Assembly: GCA_913775215.1 (NCBI GenBank)
Contig: CAJYKO010000324.1
Coordinates: 1-30,610, forward strand
DNA: 30,610 bases
Reading direction: 5' to 3'
From: an uncultured Devosia sp.
GTDB taxonomy: Bacteria; Pseudomonadota; Alphaproteobacteria; Rhizobiales; Devosiaceae
Under the pieces are notes generated by a model. The model worked only from the letters and a program-made list of their open reading frames with translations, was not told the DNA's origin and searched no databases. Position numbers and translations under genes: made by a program. Below, piece after piece: positions 15,516-22,401 of the stretch (positions within the stretch are counted from its first letter, which is position 1; each line of letters starts with the position of its first letter).

Positions 15516-16804
15516 CGATTGAGCCGGATCGAAATCGAGCGGCCATGCCCATCGAGCGCTTCGACTTCGGCAATGGTGACCGCAGCATCGGCAAGGGCGG
15601 ACAGGGACGATGGCGTGCAGCCAAGAATGGACGTGCGCTTGACGAAATCGAGGACGCCAAGGCCCGAAGCAAAGCGCGCCGAGCGCGCAGTGGGCAGAAC
15701 GTGATTGGAGCCGCCGACATAATCGCCAATGGCTTCAGGCGTGTGGTGACCAAGGAAGATCGCTCCAGCATGGCGAATGGCGGGCACCAGCGCCTGCGGA
15801 TCGTCGACCGCGAGTTCGACATGCTCGGAGGCGATGCGATTGGCTAGCGTGGTGGCGGTCTCAAGTCTATCGACGGTGATGATGGCGCCGAACTCGTCCC
15901 AGCCGTCGCGGGCGATGGATTCCTTGGGGAGGAGGCTCAATTGCCGATCGACTTCGGCTTCGACGGCATCGGCGATGGCTTCGTCGGTTGTCACTAGGAT
16001 CGACTGTGCGCCGCCGCCATGTTCGGCCTGGGCGATGAGATCGGCCGCGATCCAGGCGGGGTTGGCTGAGCGGTCGGCGATGACGAGGACTTCGGACGGG
16101 CCGGCGATCAGGTCGATGCCGACCTGGCCAAACACCTGGCGCTTGGCAGCGGCAACGAAGGCATTGCCCGGGCCCATGATCTTGTCGACGCGCGGAATGG
16201 CGGCTGTGCCATAGGCGAGCGCGGCAACGGCCTGGGCACCGCCAACGCGATAAATCTCGGTGATGCCGGCGATCTGGGCGGCACAGAGAATGGCAGCGGC
16301 CAGTTGGCCATTGGGTGTCGGCACGACCATGGCGATCCGCCTGACGCCCGCGACCTTGGCTGGCACGGCGTTCATCAGCACCGAGGAAGGATAGGAAGCA
16401 AGCCCGCCCGGCACATAGATGCCGACGGCATCGATGGCGGTCCAGCGCGAGCCCAGGGTGACGCCGAGGGCGTCGGTGTAGAGATCGTCCTTCGGCATCT
16501 GCCGCTCGTGATGCGACTTGATGCGATCATGCGCCGTTTGCAGGGCCTCGCGAACTTCGGGCGAGACCCGGGCGGCGGCAGAAGCGATTTCCTCTGCTGA
16601 AAAGCGCAGAGTTTCGGGGGTCACGCCGGCTTTGTCGAACTTGTTGGTCAACTCGGCCACGGCGACGTCGCCGCGGGCGCGGACGTCGGAGATAATCCCA
16701 GCAACGATGTCGCCCACTTCCTGCGAGGCTTCACGCTTGCTGCCAAGGAGGTCGGTAAAGCGGGCCTCGAAATCGGATGCGGCGCTATCGAGACGAAGGG
16801 GCAT
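15512..16804 (-). CDS. hisD: Histidinol dehydrogenase
   Basis: NAD-dependent enzyme that oxidises L-histidinol to L-histidine in two steps; zinc-dependent, cytosolic. The 430 residues are the usual length. Visible family segments are GIYVPGG (about 130), KIMGPGNAFVAAAK (about 208-221), DLIAGPSEVLVIAD (about 230-243), the catalytic AEHGGGAQS (about 260-268) and ASEHVELAVDDP. It is the first gene of a coupled run: its stop shares four bases with the start of the UPF0262-phosphatase gene, and infA, maf and yacG follow. Other his genes are absent, which is normal for this conserved alphaproteobacterial block. Confidence 0.96.
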   Translation of the reverse strand: MPLRLDSAASDFEARFTDLLGSKREASQEVGDIVAGIISDVRARGDVAVAELTNKFDKAGVTPETLRFSAEEIASAAARVSPEVREALQTAHDRIKSHHERQMPKDDLYTDALGVTLGSRWTAIDAVGIYVPGGLASYPSSVLMNAVPAKVAGVRRIAMVVPTPNGQLAAAILCAAQIAGITEIYRVGGAQAVAALAYGTAAIPRVDKIMGPGNAFVAAAKRQVFGQVGIDLIAGPSEVLVIADRSANPAWIAADLIAQAEHGGGAQSILVTTDEAIADAVEAEVDRQLSLLPKESIARDGWDEFGAIITVDRLETATTLANRIASEHVELAVDDPQALVPAIRHAGAIFLGHHTPEAIGDYVGGSNHVLPTARSARFASGLGVLDFVKRTSILGCTPSSLSALADAAVTIAEVEALDGHGRSISIRLNR

Positions 16805-17027
16805 GGGCGGTCCGGACTTGGGCAGAAGAGATGGTCCGATCTATCCCGATGGGCGGCTGGGTCGCAAGGGGGAATGGGTTTTCTGGGGGGCGTTCAGGTT
16901 GAGCTTGATTAGTGGGCCATCAAAACCTTCCCCCCAGAGGTGGCGGCTCCCCGCGGTGCGGCGGTGACCTGCGATGCGCGCGCGCAAACATTTCGCGCCA
17001 TGCCCTCCGCGCAGTGCCGATTCGCGA

Positions 17028-17044
17028 TAGGCAAATATTGCCTA
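17028..17044. promoter_or_regulatory. 17-bp palindrome upstream of the RHH-like gene
   Basis: TAGGCAA (17028-17034) and TTGCCTA (17038-17044) are perfect 7-bp arms around ATA. It lies 50 bases upstream of the ATG at 17095, in a good place for an operator. It is the only AT-containing palindrome in the otherwise GC-rich 290-base gap between hisD and this gene. Confidence 0.55.
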
Positions 17045-17094
17045 GTGGCAAGAGAAAAGGCAGAATGGCTAGTAAATCCCTTGGAGGCAGGGCC

Positions 17095-17352
17095 ATGGCT
17101 ATTGCTTTTCTGCCGATGCAGCCGGTTGAAACTGGCGAATTTATTCTGGCGGTCGATACGCATCTTGTCGACGCGATCGAGCGCTGGAAAGATCTGAACG
17201 GTCTTGACCTGCCGACGAGCCAGGCAGCCGACATGCTGCTCCGTCAGGCGCTGCGGCTCGAAGGCTGCCTGGATGAAGATCGCCTGGGCGCCGAACGCGC
17301 CAGGGCACTTCTGGCTATGTTCCAGGAAGCCGCCGGACCGCGTGTCGAATAG
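17095..17352 (+). CDS. Small protein with ribbon-helix-helix-like pattern
   Basis: 85 residues from the ATG at 17095, which has GGAGG seven bases upstream (17083-17087); an upstream ATG at 17065 with a weaker site is possible. I do not recognise a named family. The middle reads as one beta-strand (EFILAV, 15-20), a helix (HLVDAIERWKDLNG), a short turn (LDLPT) and a second helix (SQAADMLLRQALRLEG), the order of a ribbon-helix-helix DNA-binding fold; this is inference from pattern only. A C-terminal helix of about 25 residues follows. No toxin-like partner is next to it: the downstream gene is convergent. A perfect palindrome sits in its leader, as expected for an autoregulated RHH gene. Confidence 0.65.
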   Translation: MAIAFLPMQPVETGEFILAVDTHLVDAIERWKDLNGLDLPTSQAADMLLRQALRLEGCLDEDRLGAERARALLAMFQEAAGPRVE

Positions 17353-17355
17353 GCC

Positions 17356-17380
17356 TGCCTCCCGCTTACGCGGGAAGGCA
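17356..17380. terminator. Hairpin between convergent genes
   Basis: TGCCT-CCCGC and GCGGGAAGGCA pair with a TTAC loop and one bulged base, in the 42-base gap between the RHH-like gene and the convergent oxidoreductase. Neither side has a strong T-run, so it is a weak or factor-assisted terminator candidate. Confidence 0.45.
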
Positions 17381-17394
17381 AACCTTAAACGATT

Positions 17395-17994
17395 TTAGCT
17401 GCGCACCAGCGCAAAGTTGAAGTTTGGTCCACCGACCGCTTTTTCGATCGAAACCCAGGCAGCGGCCATGTTTTCCATGGCACGGCAAGCCTTGAGGTCG
17501 CCAAGATCGACGATGTCGGACCAGCCGAATGCCTTGAGCACCTCTTTCACCTCGGCCTTGGCATTCTCGTCATTGGACGCAATGAACACCGTCGTCTGCT
17601 GCGGCAGACCGTTCGGGTCGACCATCAGATGGGCGCTGATATTGTTGAGCGTCTTGACGAGCCGCGTCTTGGGATGGGCCGCCTGGATGGCCTCGCCGAG
17701 CGGAGTTTCGAGCGGACCTTCGATCGAGCTTTCAAAATTGCCGATATCGACGAAAATCTTGCCCTCGATCGCGCAGTCTTCAAGCACTTTTAGCGCTGTC
17801 GCGCCCTCCATGGCATTGACGACCCATTCGCCATGGCTGGCTGCCTCAGGCGCGGTGCCCAGCTTTATGCCGGGAAACTGATCGGCCTTGTCCTTGGCGT
17901 GGGGCGAGCCCAGCATGACCTCGTGGCCAAGCGCTGCAAACTTTTTTGCGATCTTGCCGCCGACATCGCCACTACCCAAAACACCGATCCGCAT
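17395..17994 (-). CDS. F420-dependent NADP oxidoreductase-type Rossmann protein
   Basis: 199-residue NAD(P)-binding protein of the family annotated as NADPH-dependent F420 reductase or NADP oxidoreductase coenzyme F420-dependent. It opens with MRIGVLGSGDVGGKIAKKF, a typical Rossmann loop (GSGDVG, 7-12), followed by GHEVMLGSPHAKDKA, where family members bind the NADPH phosphate, and later TRLVKTLNNISAHLMVDP, close to the conserved substrate region. Whether this bacterium makes F420 is unknown; many such proteins in proteobacteria use other partners. GGAGAAGAG precedes the ATG. It sits between DUF2948 and hisD, where related genomes often have DUF2948 directly followed by hisD, so it may be an insertion in that block. 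Confidence 0.85.
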   Translation of the reverse strand: MRIGVLGSGDVGGKIAKKFAALGHEVMLGSPHAKDKADQFPGIKLGTAPEAASHGEWVVNAMEGATALKVLEDCAIEGKIFVDIGNFESSIEGPLETPLGEAIQAAHPKTRLVKTLNNISAHLMVDPNGLPQQTTVFIASNDENAKAEVKEVLKAFGWSDIVDLGDLKACRAMENMAAAWVSIEKAVGGPNFNFALVRS

Positions 17995-18051
17995 TGCTCT
18001 TCTCCAATTGGTTCACTGGAGGGGTAACGCGGAACCGGGCAAAGGGTTGGC

Positions 18052-18486
18052 TTAGTCTATCGCATGAGCCGGCTTGGCGGCAGCAGCCCAGGCGGAGCCG
18101 AGATCGGCAAGCCGCGCTTCGAGGCATTCGACCGAAAGCCGAACCGTGCCGCCACCGGCAAAGGCGATTTCGACGATGCCCGAGACGCCATCGGGGCCGG
18201 GCATGAAGGTGAGCGCCAGAAGATTGAGCACGCCTTCGGGCGCAGCCGGATCGAAGCCGGCATAGGCAACGCTCATGACACGATCGAAATGCAGCCCCGC
18301 GCGCTTACGCAAGCCTTTGGTGCGCGGCTGCTCGCTCGTCCAATCATAGCGGTTCATCAAAAGGGCAAAGCGCCGGTCGCCGCGGGCATAGCCCATATCG
18401 ACGACGCGCACGACGGCGTCCTGCACATGGGCGGACAGAACGTCGAGATCTTCACTATCAAGCGCAAGCAGCTTGAGATCGGTCAT
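18052..18486 (-). CDS. DUF2948 family protein
   Basis: 144-residue conserved alphaproteobacterial protein of unknown function. It fits the DUF2948 pattern: an N-terminal LKLLALDSEDLDVLSAHVQDAVV, then DMGYARGDRRFALLMNRYDW, RAGLHFDRVMSVAYAGFDP, a beta-rich VLNLLALTF...VEIAFAGGGTVRLSVECLEARLADLG, and an end just after SAWAAAAKP. In alphaproteobacteria the gene commonly lies between murA and hisD, as it does here, which supports the call. There is no signal peptide or membrane segment, so it is probably cytosolic. Confidence 0.9.
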   Translation of the reverse strand: MTDLKLLALDSEDLDVLSAHVQDAVVRVVDMGYARGDRRFALLMNRYDWTSEQPRTKGLRKRAGLHFDRVMSVAYAGFDPAAPEGVLNLLALTFMPGPDGVSGIVEIAFAGGGTVRLSVECLEARLADLGSAWAAAAKPAHAID

Positions 18487-18578
18487 AAGGTCAGCTCGCT
18501 AGAACGGGGTTCGACCTTATCTGGTCATGATTGAGGTGATCTACAAGTTTGCAGCGGGCGCGGCAACGGGGGCTTTCA

Positions 18579-18627
18579 CCTCCCACCCGTCCTCCCCCTG
18601 GGAAGGGGGAGGGTCGGTGGGGGAGGA
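18579..18627. repeat. REP-like C/G-rich nested hairpin
   Basis: A perfect inner stem CCTCCCCCT (18591-18599) with AGGGGGAGG (18604-18612) around GGGA, flanked by imperfect outer arms (CCTCCCACCC at 18579-18588 with a GGTGGGGGAGG-like stretch near 18616-18626). It lies in the 213-base gap between murA and DUF2948. The sequence is clearly related to the longer repeat at 27328-27439, so this is probably a dispersed intergenic repeat of this genome. Confidence 0.65.
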
Positions 18628-18699
18628 CCCGCCATCCGCGCGCTCATGAGCTAACGCTTTAAAATCGCTCCACTGGAGCAGTTTTGCCGTCTGACCGGA

Positions 18700-19992
18700 T
18701 CAGCCGGCCAGGCGCTCGATCTCGGCGCCGCAGCGGCTCAGTTTGTCTTCGAGCCGCTCAAAGCCGCGATCGAGGTGATAGATGCGGTTGACGACCGTCT
18801 CGCCCTTGGCCGCAAGGCCGGCAATGACCAGCGACACCGAGGCGCGCAGATCCGTCGCCATCACCTGGGCGCCCTTGAGCTGGGATTTGCCGCGAATGGT
18901 GGCGAGCTGGCCATCGACGGCGATATCGGCGCCGAAGCGGGCAAGCTCGGCCACATGCATGTAGCGGTTCTCAAAGATCGTCTCGCGCACATGGCTCGTG
19001 CCCTGGCTCATGGTCATCAGCGCCATGAACTGGGCCTGGAGATCGGTCGGGAAGCCGGGGAAGGGCTGGGTCTCGACATCGACCGGCTGGATGCCATTGC
19101 CATTGCGCTTGACGCGAATGCCATTGGCTTCGGTCGTCAGCTCGACGCCGGTCTTGGCAAGGATATCAAGGCCTGCCTGCAGATGCTCGGCGCGGGCGCC
19201 GCGCAGCAGCACATCGCCGCCCGTCATGGCTGCCGCCATTGCAAAAGTGCCGGTTTCGATCCGGTCGGGGATGACTTCGACTTCCGCGCCATGGAGCTTT
19301 TCGACGCCTTCAATGGTCAGCGTGCGCGTGCCGATGCCCGAAATCTTTGCGCCCATGGCGACGAGACATTCGGCGACATTGGTGATCTCTGGCTCCTGCG
19401 CCGCGTTCTCGATCACCGTCGTGCCCTTGGCGAGCGTGGCGGCCATCAGAAGCGTATGGGTTGCGCCCACCGACACTTTTGGGAACGCGATGCGCGCGCC
19501 GATAAGGCCGCCCTTGGGCGCCTTGGCGACCACATAGCCATCATCGATGTCGATCTCGGCGCCGAGTTCTTTCAGTCCGAAAAGGAAGAGATCGACCGGG
19601 CGCGTGCCGATGGCGCATCCGCCGGGGAGCGACACGCGAGCCTCGTGGCAGCGGGCGAGCAGCGGCCCGATGACCCAGAAGCTGGCGCGCATCTTGGAAA
19701 CGAGATCATAGGGTGCGGTGGTATCGACGATATCGGCGGCATGAAAGGTCATGCGCTGGCCGACGCCATCCGATTCGCCGCGCCGGCGGCCATGAACGGC
19801 GATATCGACGCCGTGATTTTCCAGAATACGCTCGAGCTGCTTGACGTCGGCGAGGCGCGGCACATTGGTGAGCACCAAGGGCTCATCCGACAATAGCGAG
19901 GCGATCATCAGCGGCAGGGCGGCGTTCTTGGCGCCCGAAATGGTGATGTCGCCATTGAGCGGGTTGCCGCCGACCAAACGAATACGATCCAT
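18700..19992 (-). CDS. murA: UDP-N-acetylglucosamine 1-carboxyvinyltransferase
   Basis: Transfers enolpyruvate from PEP to UDP-GlcNAc, the first committed step of peptidoglycan synthesis, in the cytosol. The 430 residues have the usual length and start (MDRIRLVGGNPLNGDITISGAKN, with the substrate-binding Lys22/Asn23). The mobile loop PGGCAIGTRPVDL carries the catalytic Cys126, so the enzyme should be sensitive to fosfomycin. Late motifs FPTDLQAQFMALM and ENRYMHVAEL are present. The upstream small basic-protein gene lies 138 bases away on the same strand; downstream comes the REP-like hairpin and DUF2948. Confidence 0.97.
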   Translation of the reverse strand: MDRIRLVGGNPLNGDITISGAKNAALPLMIASLLSDEPLVLTNVPRLADVKQLERILENHGVDIAVHGRRRGESDGVGQRMTFHAADIVDTTAPYDLVSKMRASFWVIGPLLARCHEARVSLPGGCAIGTRPVDLFLFGLKELGAEIDIDDGYVVAKAPKGGLIGARIAFPKVSVGATHTLLMAATLAKGTTVIENAAQEPEITNVAECLVAMGAKISGIGTRTLTIEGVEKLHGAEVEVIPDRIETGTFAMAAAMTGGDVLLRGARAEHLQAGLDILAKTGVELTTEANGIRVKRNGNGIQPVDVETQPFPGFPTDLQAQFMALMTMSQGTSHVRETIFENRYMHVAELARFGADIAVDGQLATIRGKSQLKGAQVMATDLRASVSLVIAGLAAKGETVVNRIYHLDRGFERLEDKLSRCGAEIERLAG

Positions 19993-20130
19993 GAAATGGT
20001 TCCTCTGAACCGGCCCGGAAAAGGGCCTTCTACCTTTGAAGGGAGGTAGGCGAGGTCTTCGTTGCCACGTAAGCCAGACCAGCCGCGCTCTTGCGAATAT
20101 GTGACGTTCCTGAGTACGCCCGAAAATGAT

Positions 20131-20280
20131 TTACGGTTTCTTGACCGTAGCCGTTTCGGGTGCCGGAGCATCGTCCTGGGCAGCGCGCGCCCGGGCTTGA
20201 TCCTTACGACGCTTGAGATTCTCGCGAAGCTTTGCGGCCAATCTTTGGTCGCGGGCTAGAGCTTGCGTGGATTTACTCAT
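20131..20280 (-). CDS. Small basic/alanine-rich conserved-type protein
   Basis: 49 residues from the ATG at 20280, with AGGAAGG upstream at good spacing. The sequence is highly helical and charged (AAKLRENLKRRKDQARARAA in the middle) with a Pro/Ala/Thr tail ending VKKP. A small basic protein of this style next to murA is familiar in alphaproteobacteria, but I cannot give a function. The frame stays open upstream through the tRNA gene, where it is surely not coding, which is why the start at 20280 matters. Confidence 0.7.
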   Translation of the reverse strand: MSKSTQALARDQRLAAKLRENLKRRKDQARARAAQDDAPAPETATVKKP

Positions 20281-20408
20281 CGCCTTCCTGGCAATCGGTG
20301 ATTCACAACGGGGTCGTTGATAGGCGTTTTTTGCGCTTGCGTCGAGTGAATCCCTATGGCAGTAGAGCGCCCGTCGCCGCAGAAACCTGCCGCCGACATT
20401 TTTCGGAT

Positions 20409-20483
<75 letters not shown>

Positions 20484-20596
20484 GTTTTCCCCAAACACTA
20501 CTATTATGCCGCCTTGTGGTTTCGTGCTTGGATCTTGCTGAGGCGAGCGGCCTTTGTGGAAGGGTTTCGCTCTGGTGGGCGGTCGGGGAAACAGGT

Positions 20597-21007
20597 CTAG
20601 ACTTCGCGGCTTAGCACGGTGTCCAAGTGATTGAGGAAATTCCTCCAGCCGGCCTGGGCGCCGTGAAAGGCTTGGTTCTGGTCGGGGCGGAAGCCGGTTT
20701 GTTCCATGCGCACTTGCGTGCCGGAGGCGGTGGGGGTCAGCGTCCAGGTGACGGTGCTTTCAAGGCCGAGCGCGTCCCAGCTGTAGACCAGCGTCCGGTT
20801 CGGATCGACCTCTTTGACCTCGCAATCGACCCCGCCCCAATCGGCAGTGAAGCGGAATTTGTGGCCGACAGTTGGCGCGAAGTCGTTGGCCATGAGCCAT
20901 TCCGCAATCAGATGCGGCTGGGTGAGGGCGCGCCAGAGCTTTTCCGGCTTGTGAGCGAAGTCGCGCTCAAGGACAACGGTGCGGATCTCGGGAACGGGAT
21001 CGGTCAT
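20597..21007 (-). CDS. SRPBCC (AHSA1-type) domain protein
   Basis: 136-residue START-like/SRPBCC protein of the Aha1 C-terminal-like group: a helix-grip fold with a hydrophobic pocket, ligand unknown. Typical segments are VLERDFAHKPEKLWRALTQPHLIAEWL at the start, FRFTADWGGVDCEVKEVDPNRTLVYSWD, the strand pair TVTWTLTPTASGTQVRMEQTGF, and a final long helix GWRNFLNHLDTVL. It is the last gene of the arsR operon, six bases after the DUF1801 gene. ArsR-type regulators are often followed by SRPBCC genes, sometimes in stress- or solute-responsive units; no ligand can be inferred here. Confidence 0.9.
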   Translation of the reverse strand: MTDPVPEIRTVVLERDFAHKPEKLWRALTQPHLIAEWLMANDFAPTVGHKFRFTADWGGVDCEVKEVDPNRTLVYSWDALGLESTVTWTLTPTASGTQVRMEQTGFRPDQNQAFHGAQAGWRNFLNHLDTVLSREV

Positions 21008-21013
21008 CTCGGC

Positions 21014-21394
21014 TCACTTGGCAAGATTGGCGGAAAGCGCGGCCTTGATCAGGGCCACAAAACCCTCTTCATCGATCATCTCGCCCTCGCGAAAATCGAT
21101 CGCGCGGCGGGTGCCGCCGGTCAGGCTCGCATTGAAGATGCCCTTGGGGTCGGGGAGCGAGGCGCCTTTGGGGAACGTGGTTTTGACAGCCGCTTTGTAG
21201 GCTTCGCCGGTGCAGATAATGCCGTTATGAGACCAGACCGGATTATCCCATTTCCATTCCTCGACAATGTCGGGATCGGCTTGCTGGATAAGGGCGCGAA
21301 TGCGGGCGAGCGTCTCGCCGCGCCAGCCGTCAAGGCTTGCAATGCGTTCGTCGATCAGGGCGGAGGCGGATTTGGCGTCGGTTTTTTGAGCCAT
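21014..21394 (-). CDS. DUF1801 domain protein (second copy)
   Basis: 126 residues from the ATG at 21394; a GTG at 21406 that overlaps the preceding stop as GTGA would add four residues and would couple it tightly. The fold is DUF1801/YdhG-like: a helix (LIDERIASLDGWRGETLARIRALIQQADP), the conserved EEWKWDNPVWSHNGIICTGEAYK segment and TTFPKGASLPDP. Function is unknown; the domain often occurs in small stress or regulatory operons. It is the third gene of the arsR operon and only weakly similar to the DUF1801 gene before it, so the two are not a recent duplication. Confidence 0.85.
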   Translation of the reverse strand: MAQKTDAKSASALIDERIASLDGWRGETLARIRALIQQADPDIVEEWKWDNPVWSHNGIICTGEAYKAAVKTTFPKGASLPDPKGIFNASLTGGTRRAIDFREGEMIDEEGFVALIKAALSANLAK

Positions 21395-21402
21395 GGTCGG
21401 TC

Positions 21403-21813
21403 TCACATCTTTTCGCCGGGCAGGAGCGCGGCTGGGTGAATCCAGGCGGTGAGGCGTTCGCTATCGAACGCGCCTTCGCCGATGTCGTGGTAGCGCACCC
21501 CTAAAACCTTCGAGGATTTCTCGGGCAGGGGATCAAGGTCGGTGCCGCGGAAGAAGGTGAGGCGCAGATAGGTCTTGAAGCAGTGCAGGCTCAAAAACCA
21601 GATGCTGCCATCAAGCCCATAAAGCGGGGTGTTCCATTTGACTGCTTTTTTGACCTCGGGCACGGCGGCAACGATCAGACGATCGACTTGGCGCACGATG
21701 TCCTGCTTCCAGCCGGGAACGGCGGCGATATAGGCGGTGACCGGTTCTTCGCCAAAACCCTTGGGGATTTGCGGATTGTCGCCCGAGAGCAGTTTGACGC
21801 GGGAGGCGCTCAT
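21403..21813 (-). CDS. DUF1801 domain protein (first copy)
   Basis: 136 residues. Typical DUF1801 features are VTAYIAAVPGWKQDIVRQVDRLIVAAVP, the EVKKAVKWNTPLYGLDGSIWFLSLHCFKTYLRLTF core and a C-terminal WIHPAA region. The start ATG shares four bases (ATGA, 21810-21813) with the stop of the ArsR gene, so the two are co-translated. Function unknown, cytosolic. Together with the next gene it makes a pair of different DUF1801 proteins in one operon, which suggests they might form a heteromer or act on related ligands (inference). Confidence 0.87.
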   Translation of the reverse strand: MSASRVKLLSGDNPQIPKGFGEEPVTAYIAAVPGWKQDIVRQVDRLIVAAVPEVKKAVKWNTPLYGLDGSIWFLSLHCFKTYLRLTFFRGTDLDPLPEKSSKVLGVRYHDIGEGAFDSERLTAWIHPAALLPGEKM

Positions 21814-22133
21814 TGGTCTATCCTGTTCAAAAGATCGTCCAGCGCATCGAAGCGTTCATGCCAATAGGCATTCATCTCGCGGGTCCAATCGGCGAGCGGC
21901 GTAAGAGCGGCGGTGCAGGCGCGATAATGGGTTTGGCGGCCATCGACGCGGCCTTCGACGAGCCCGGCCTCTTTGAGAATGCCGAGATGCTTCGACACGA
22001 CCGGCTGCGACACCCCCGCGCCCGCAGTCAGCAGCCCCACAGTGCATTCGCCGTCGCGGCAAAGGCGCTCGAACAGCGCGCGTCGGGTCGGATCGGCCAA
22101 GGCGCGAAAAAGTGTGTCGGTTGCAAGCCGCAT
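21810..22133 (-). CDS. ArsR-family winged-helix repressor
   Basis: 107-residue ArsR/SmtB-type transcriptional regulator. The helix-turn-helix reads ADPTRRALFERLCRDGECTVGLL, then GVSQPVVSKHLGILKEAGLVEGRVDGRQTHYR with the recognition helix SQPVVSKHLGIL and the wing. No Cys-X-Cys metal-binding ELCVCDL motif is present; its two Cys (in LCRDGEC) do not form that motif, so it is probably not a classical arsenic or metal sensor and belongs to the group paired with SRPBCC genes. It is the first gene of a four-gene overlapping operon. A GCTAT/ATAGC inverted repeat just upstream is a candidate autoregulatory site. Confidence 0.92.
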   Translation of the reverse strand: MRLATDTLFRALADPTRRALFERLCRDGECTVGLLTAGAGVSQPVVSKHLGILKEAGLVEGRVDGRQTHYRACTAALTPLADWTREMNAYWHERFDALDDLLNRIDQ

Positions 22134-22149
22134 AACCCATACCCATTTG

Positions 22150-22168
22150 GCTATGAGTAATTAATAGC
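22150..22168. promoter_or_regulatory. Candidate ArsR operator
   Basis: GCTAT (22150-22154) and ATAGC (22164-22168) flank a 9-base A/T-rich spacer, 17-35 bases upstream of the arsR start. A further GGCTAT copy at 22174-22179 makes a direct repeat with the one at 22149-22154. Position and repeat structure fit an ArsR binding region; the exact site is uncertain. Confidence 0.4.
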
Positions 22169-22326
22169 TCTCTGGCTATCGGTTCGTCAAGCTGTGAAGC
22201 CACTGCAACGCTGAGGCCGAATTTCCATTCTGACTGCCAACCCTAAAGTAATTAAAAACAACAATCATTGCGGGTGGCGATTTATTTACGTTTTTTCTCC
22301 AGCCAAACGCGCAGAATGATAAATTG

Positions 22327-22376
22327 ATGTAATTATGAGTATGCGTTGAACATCTCATTTACATCCGTGACGCATT
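22327..22376 (+). promoter_or_regulatory. Structured leader upstream of the GAF-GGDEF-EAL gene
   Basis: GATGTAA-TT-ATGAG (22327-22340) pairs with CTCAT-TTACATC (22355-22366): 12 bp with a two-base bulge and a 14-base loop. ATGCGT inside that loop (22342-22347) is complementary to ACGCAT just downstream (22371-22376), so an H-type pseudoknot could form. The whole element ends 25 bases before the ATG at 22402. It could equally be a DNA operator; the transcription start is unknown. Confidence 0.4.
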
Positions 22377-22401
22377 CTTGGCCTTGAGCAGGGGTGCTGA
22401 G

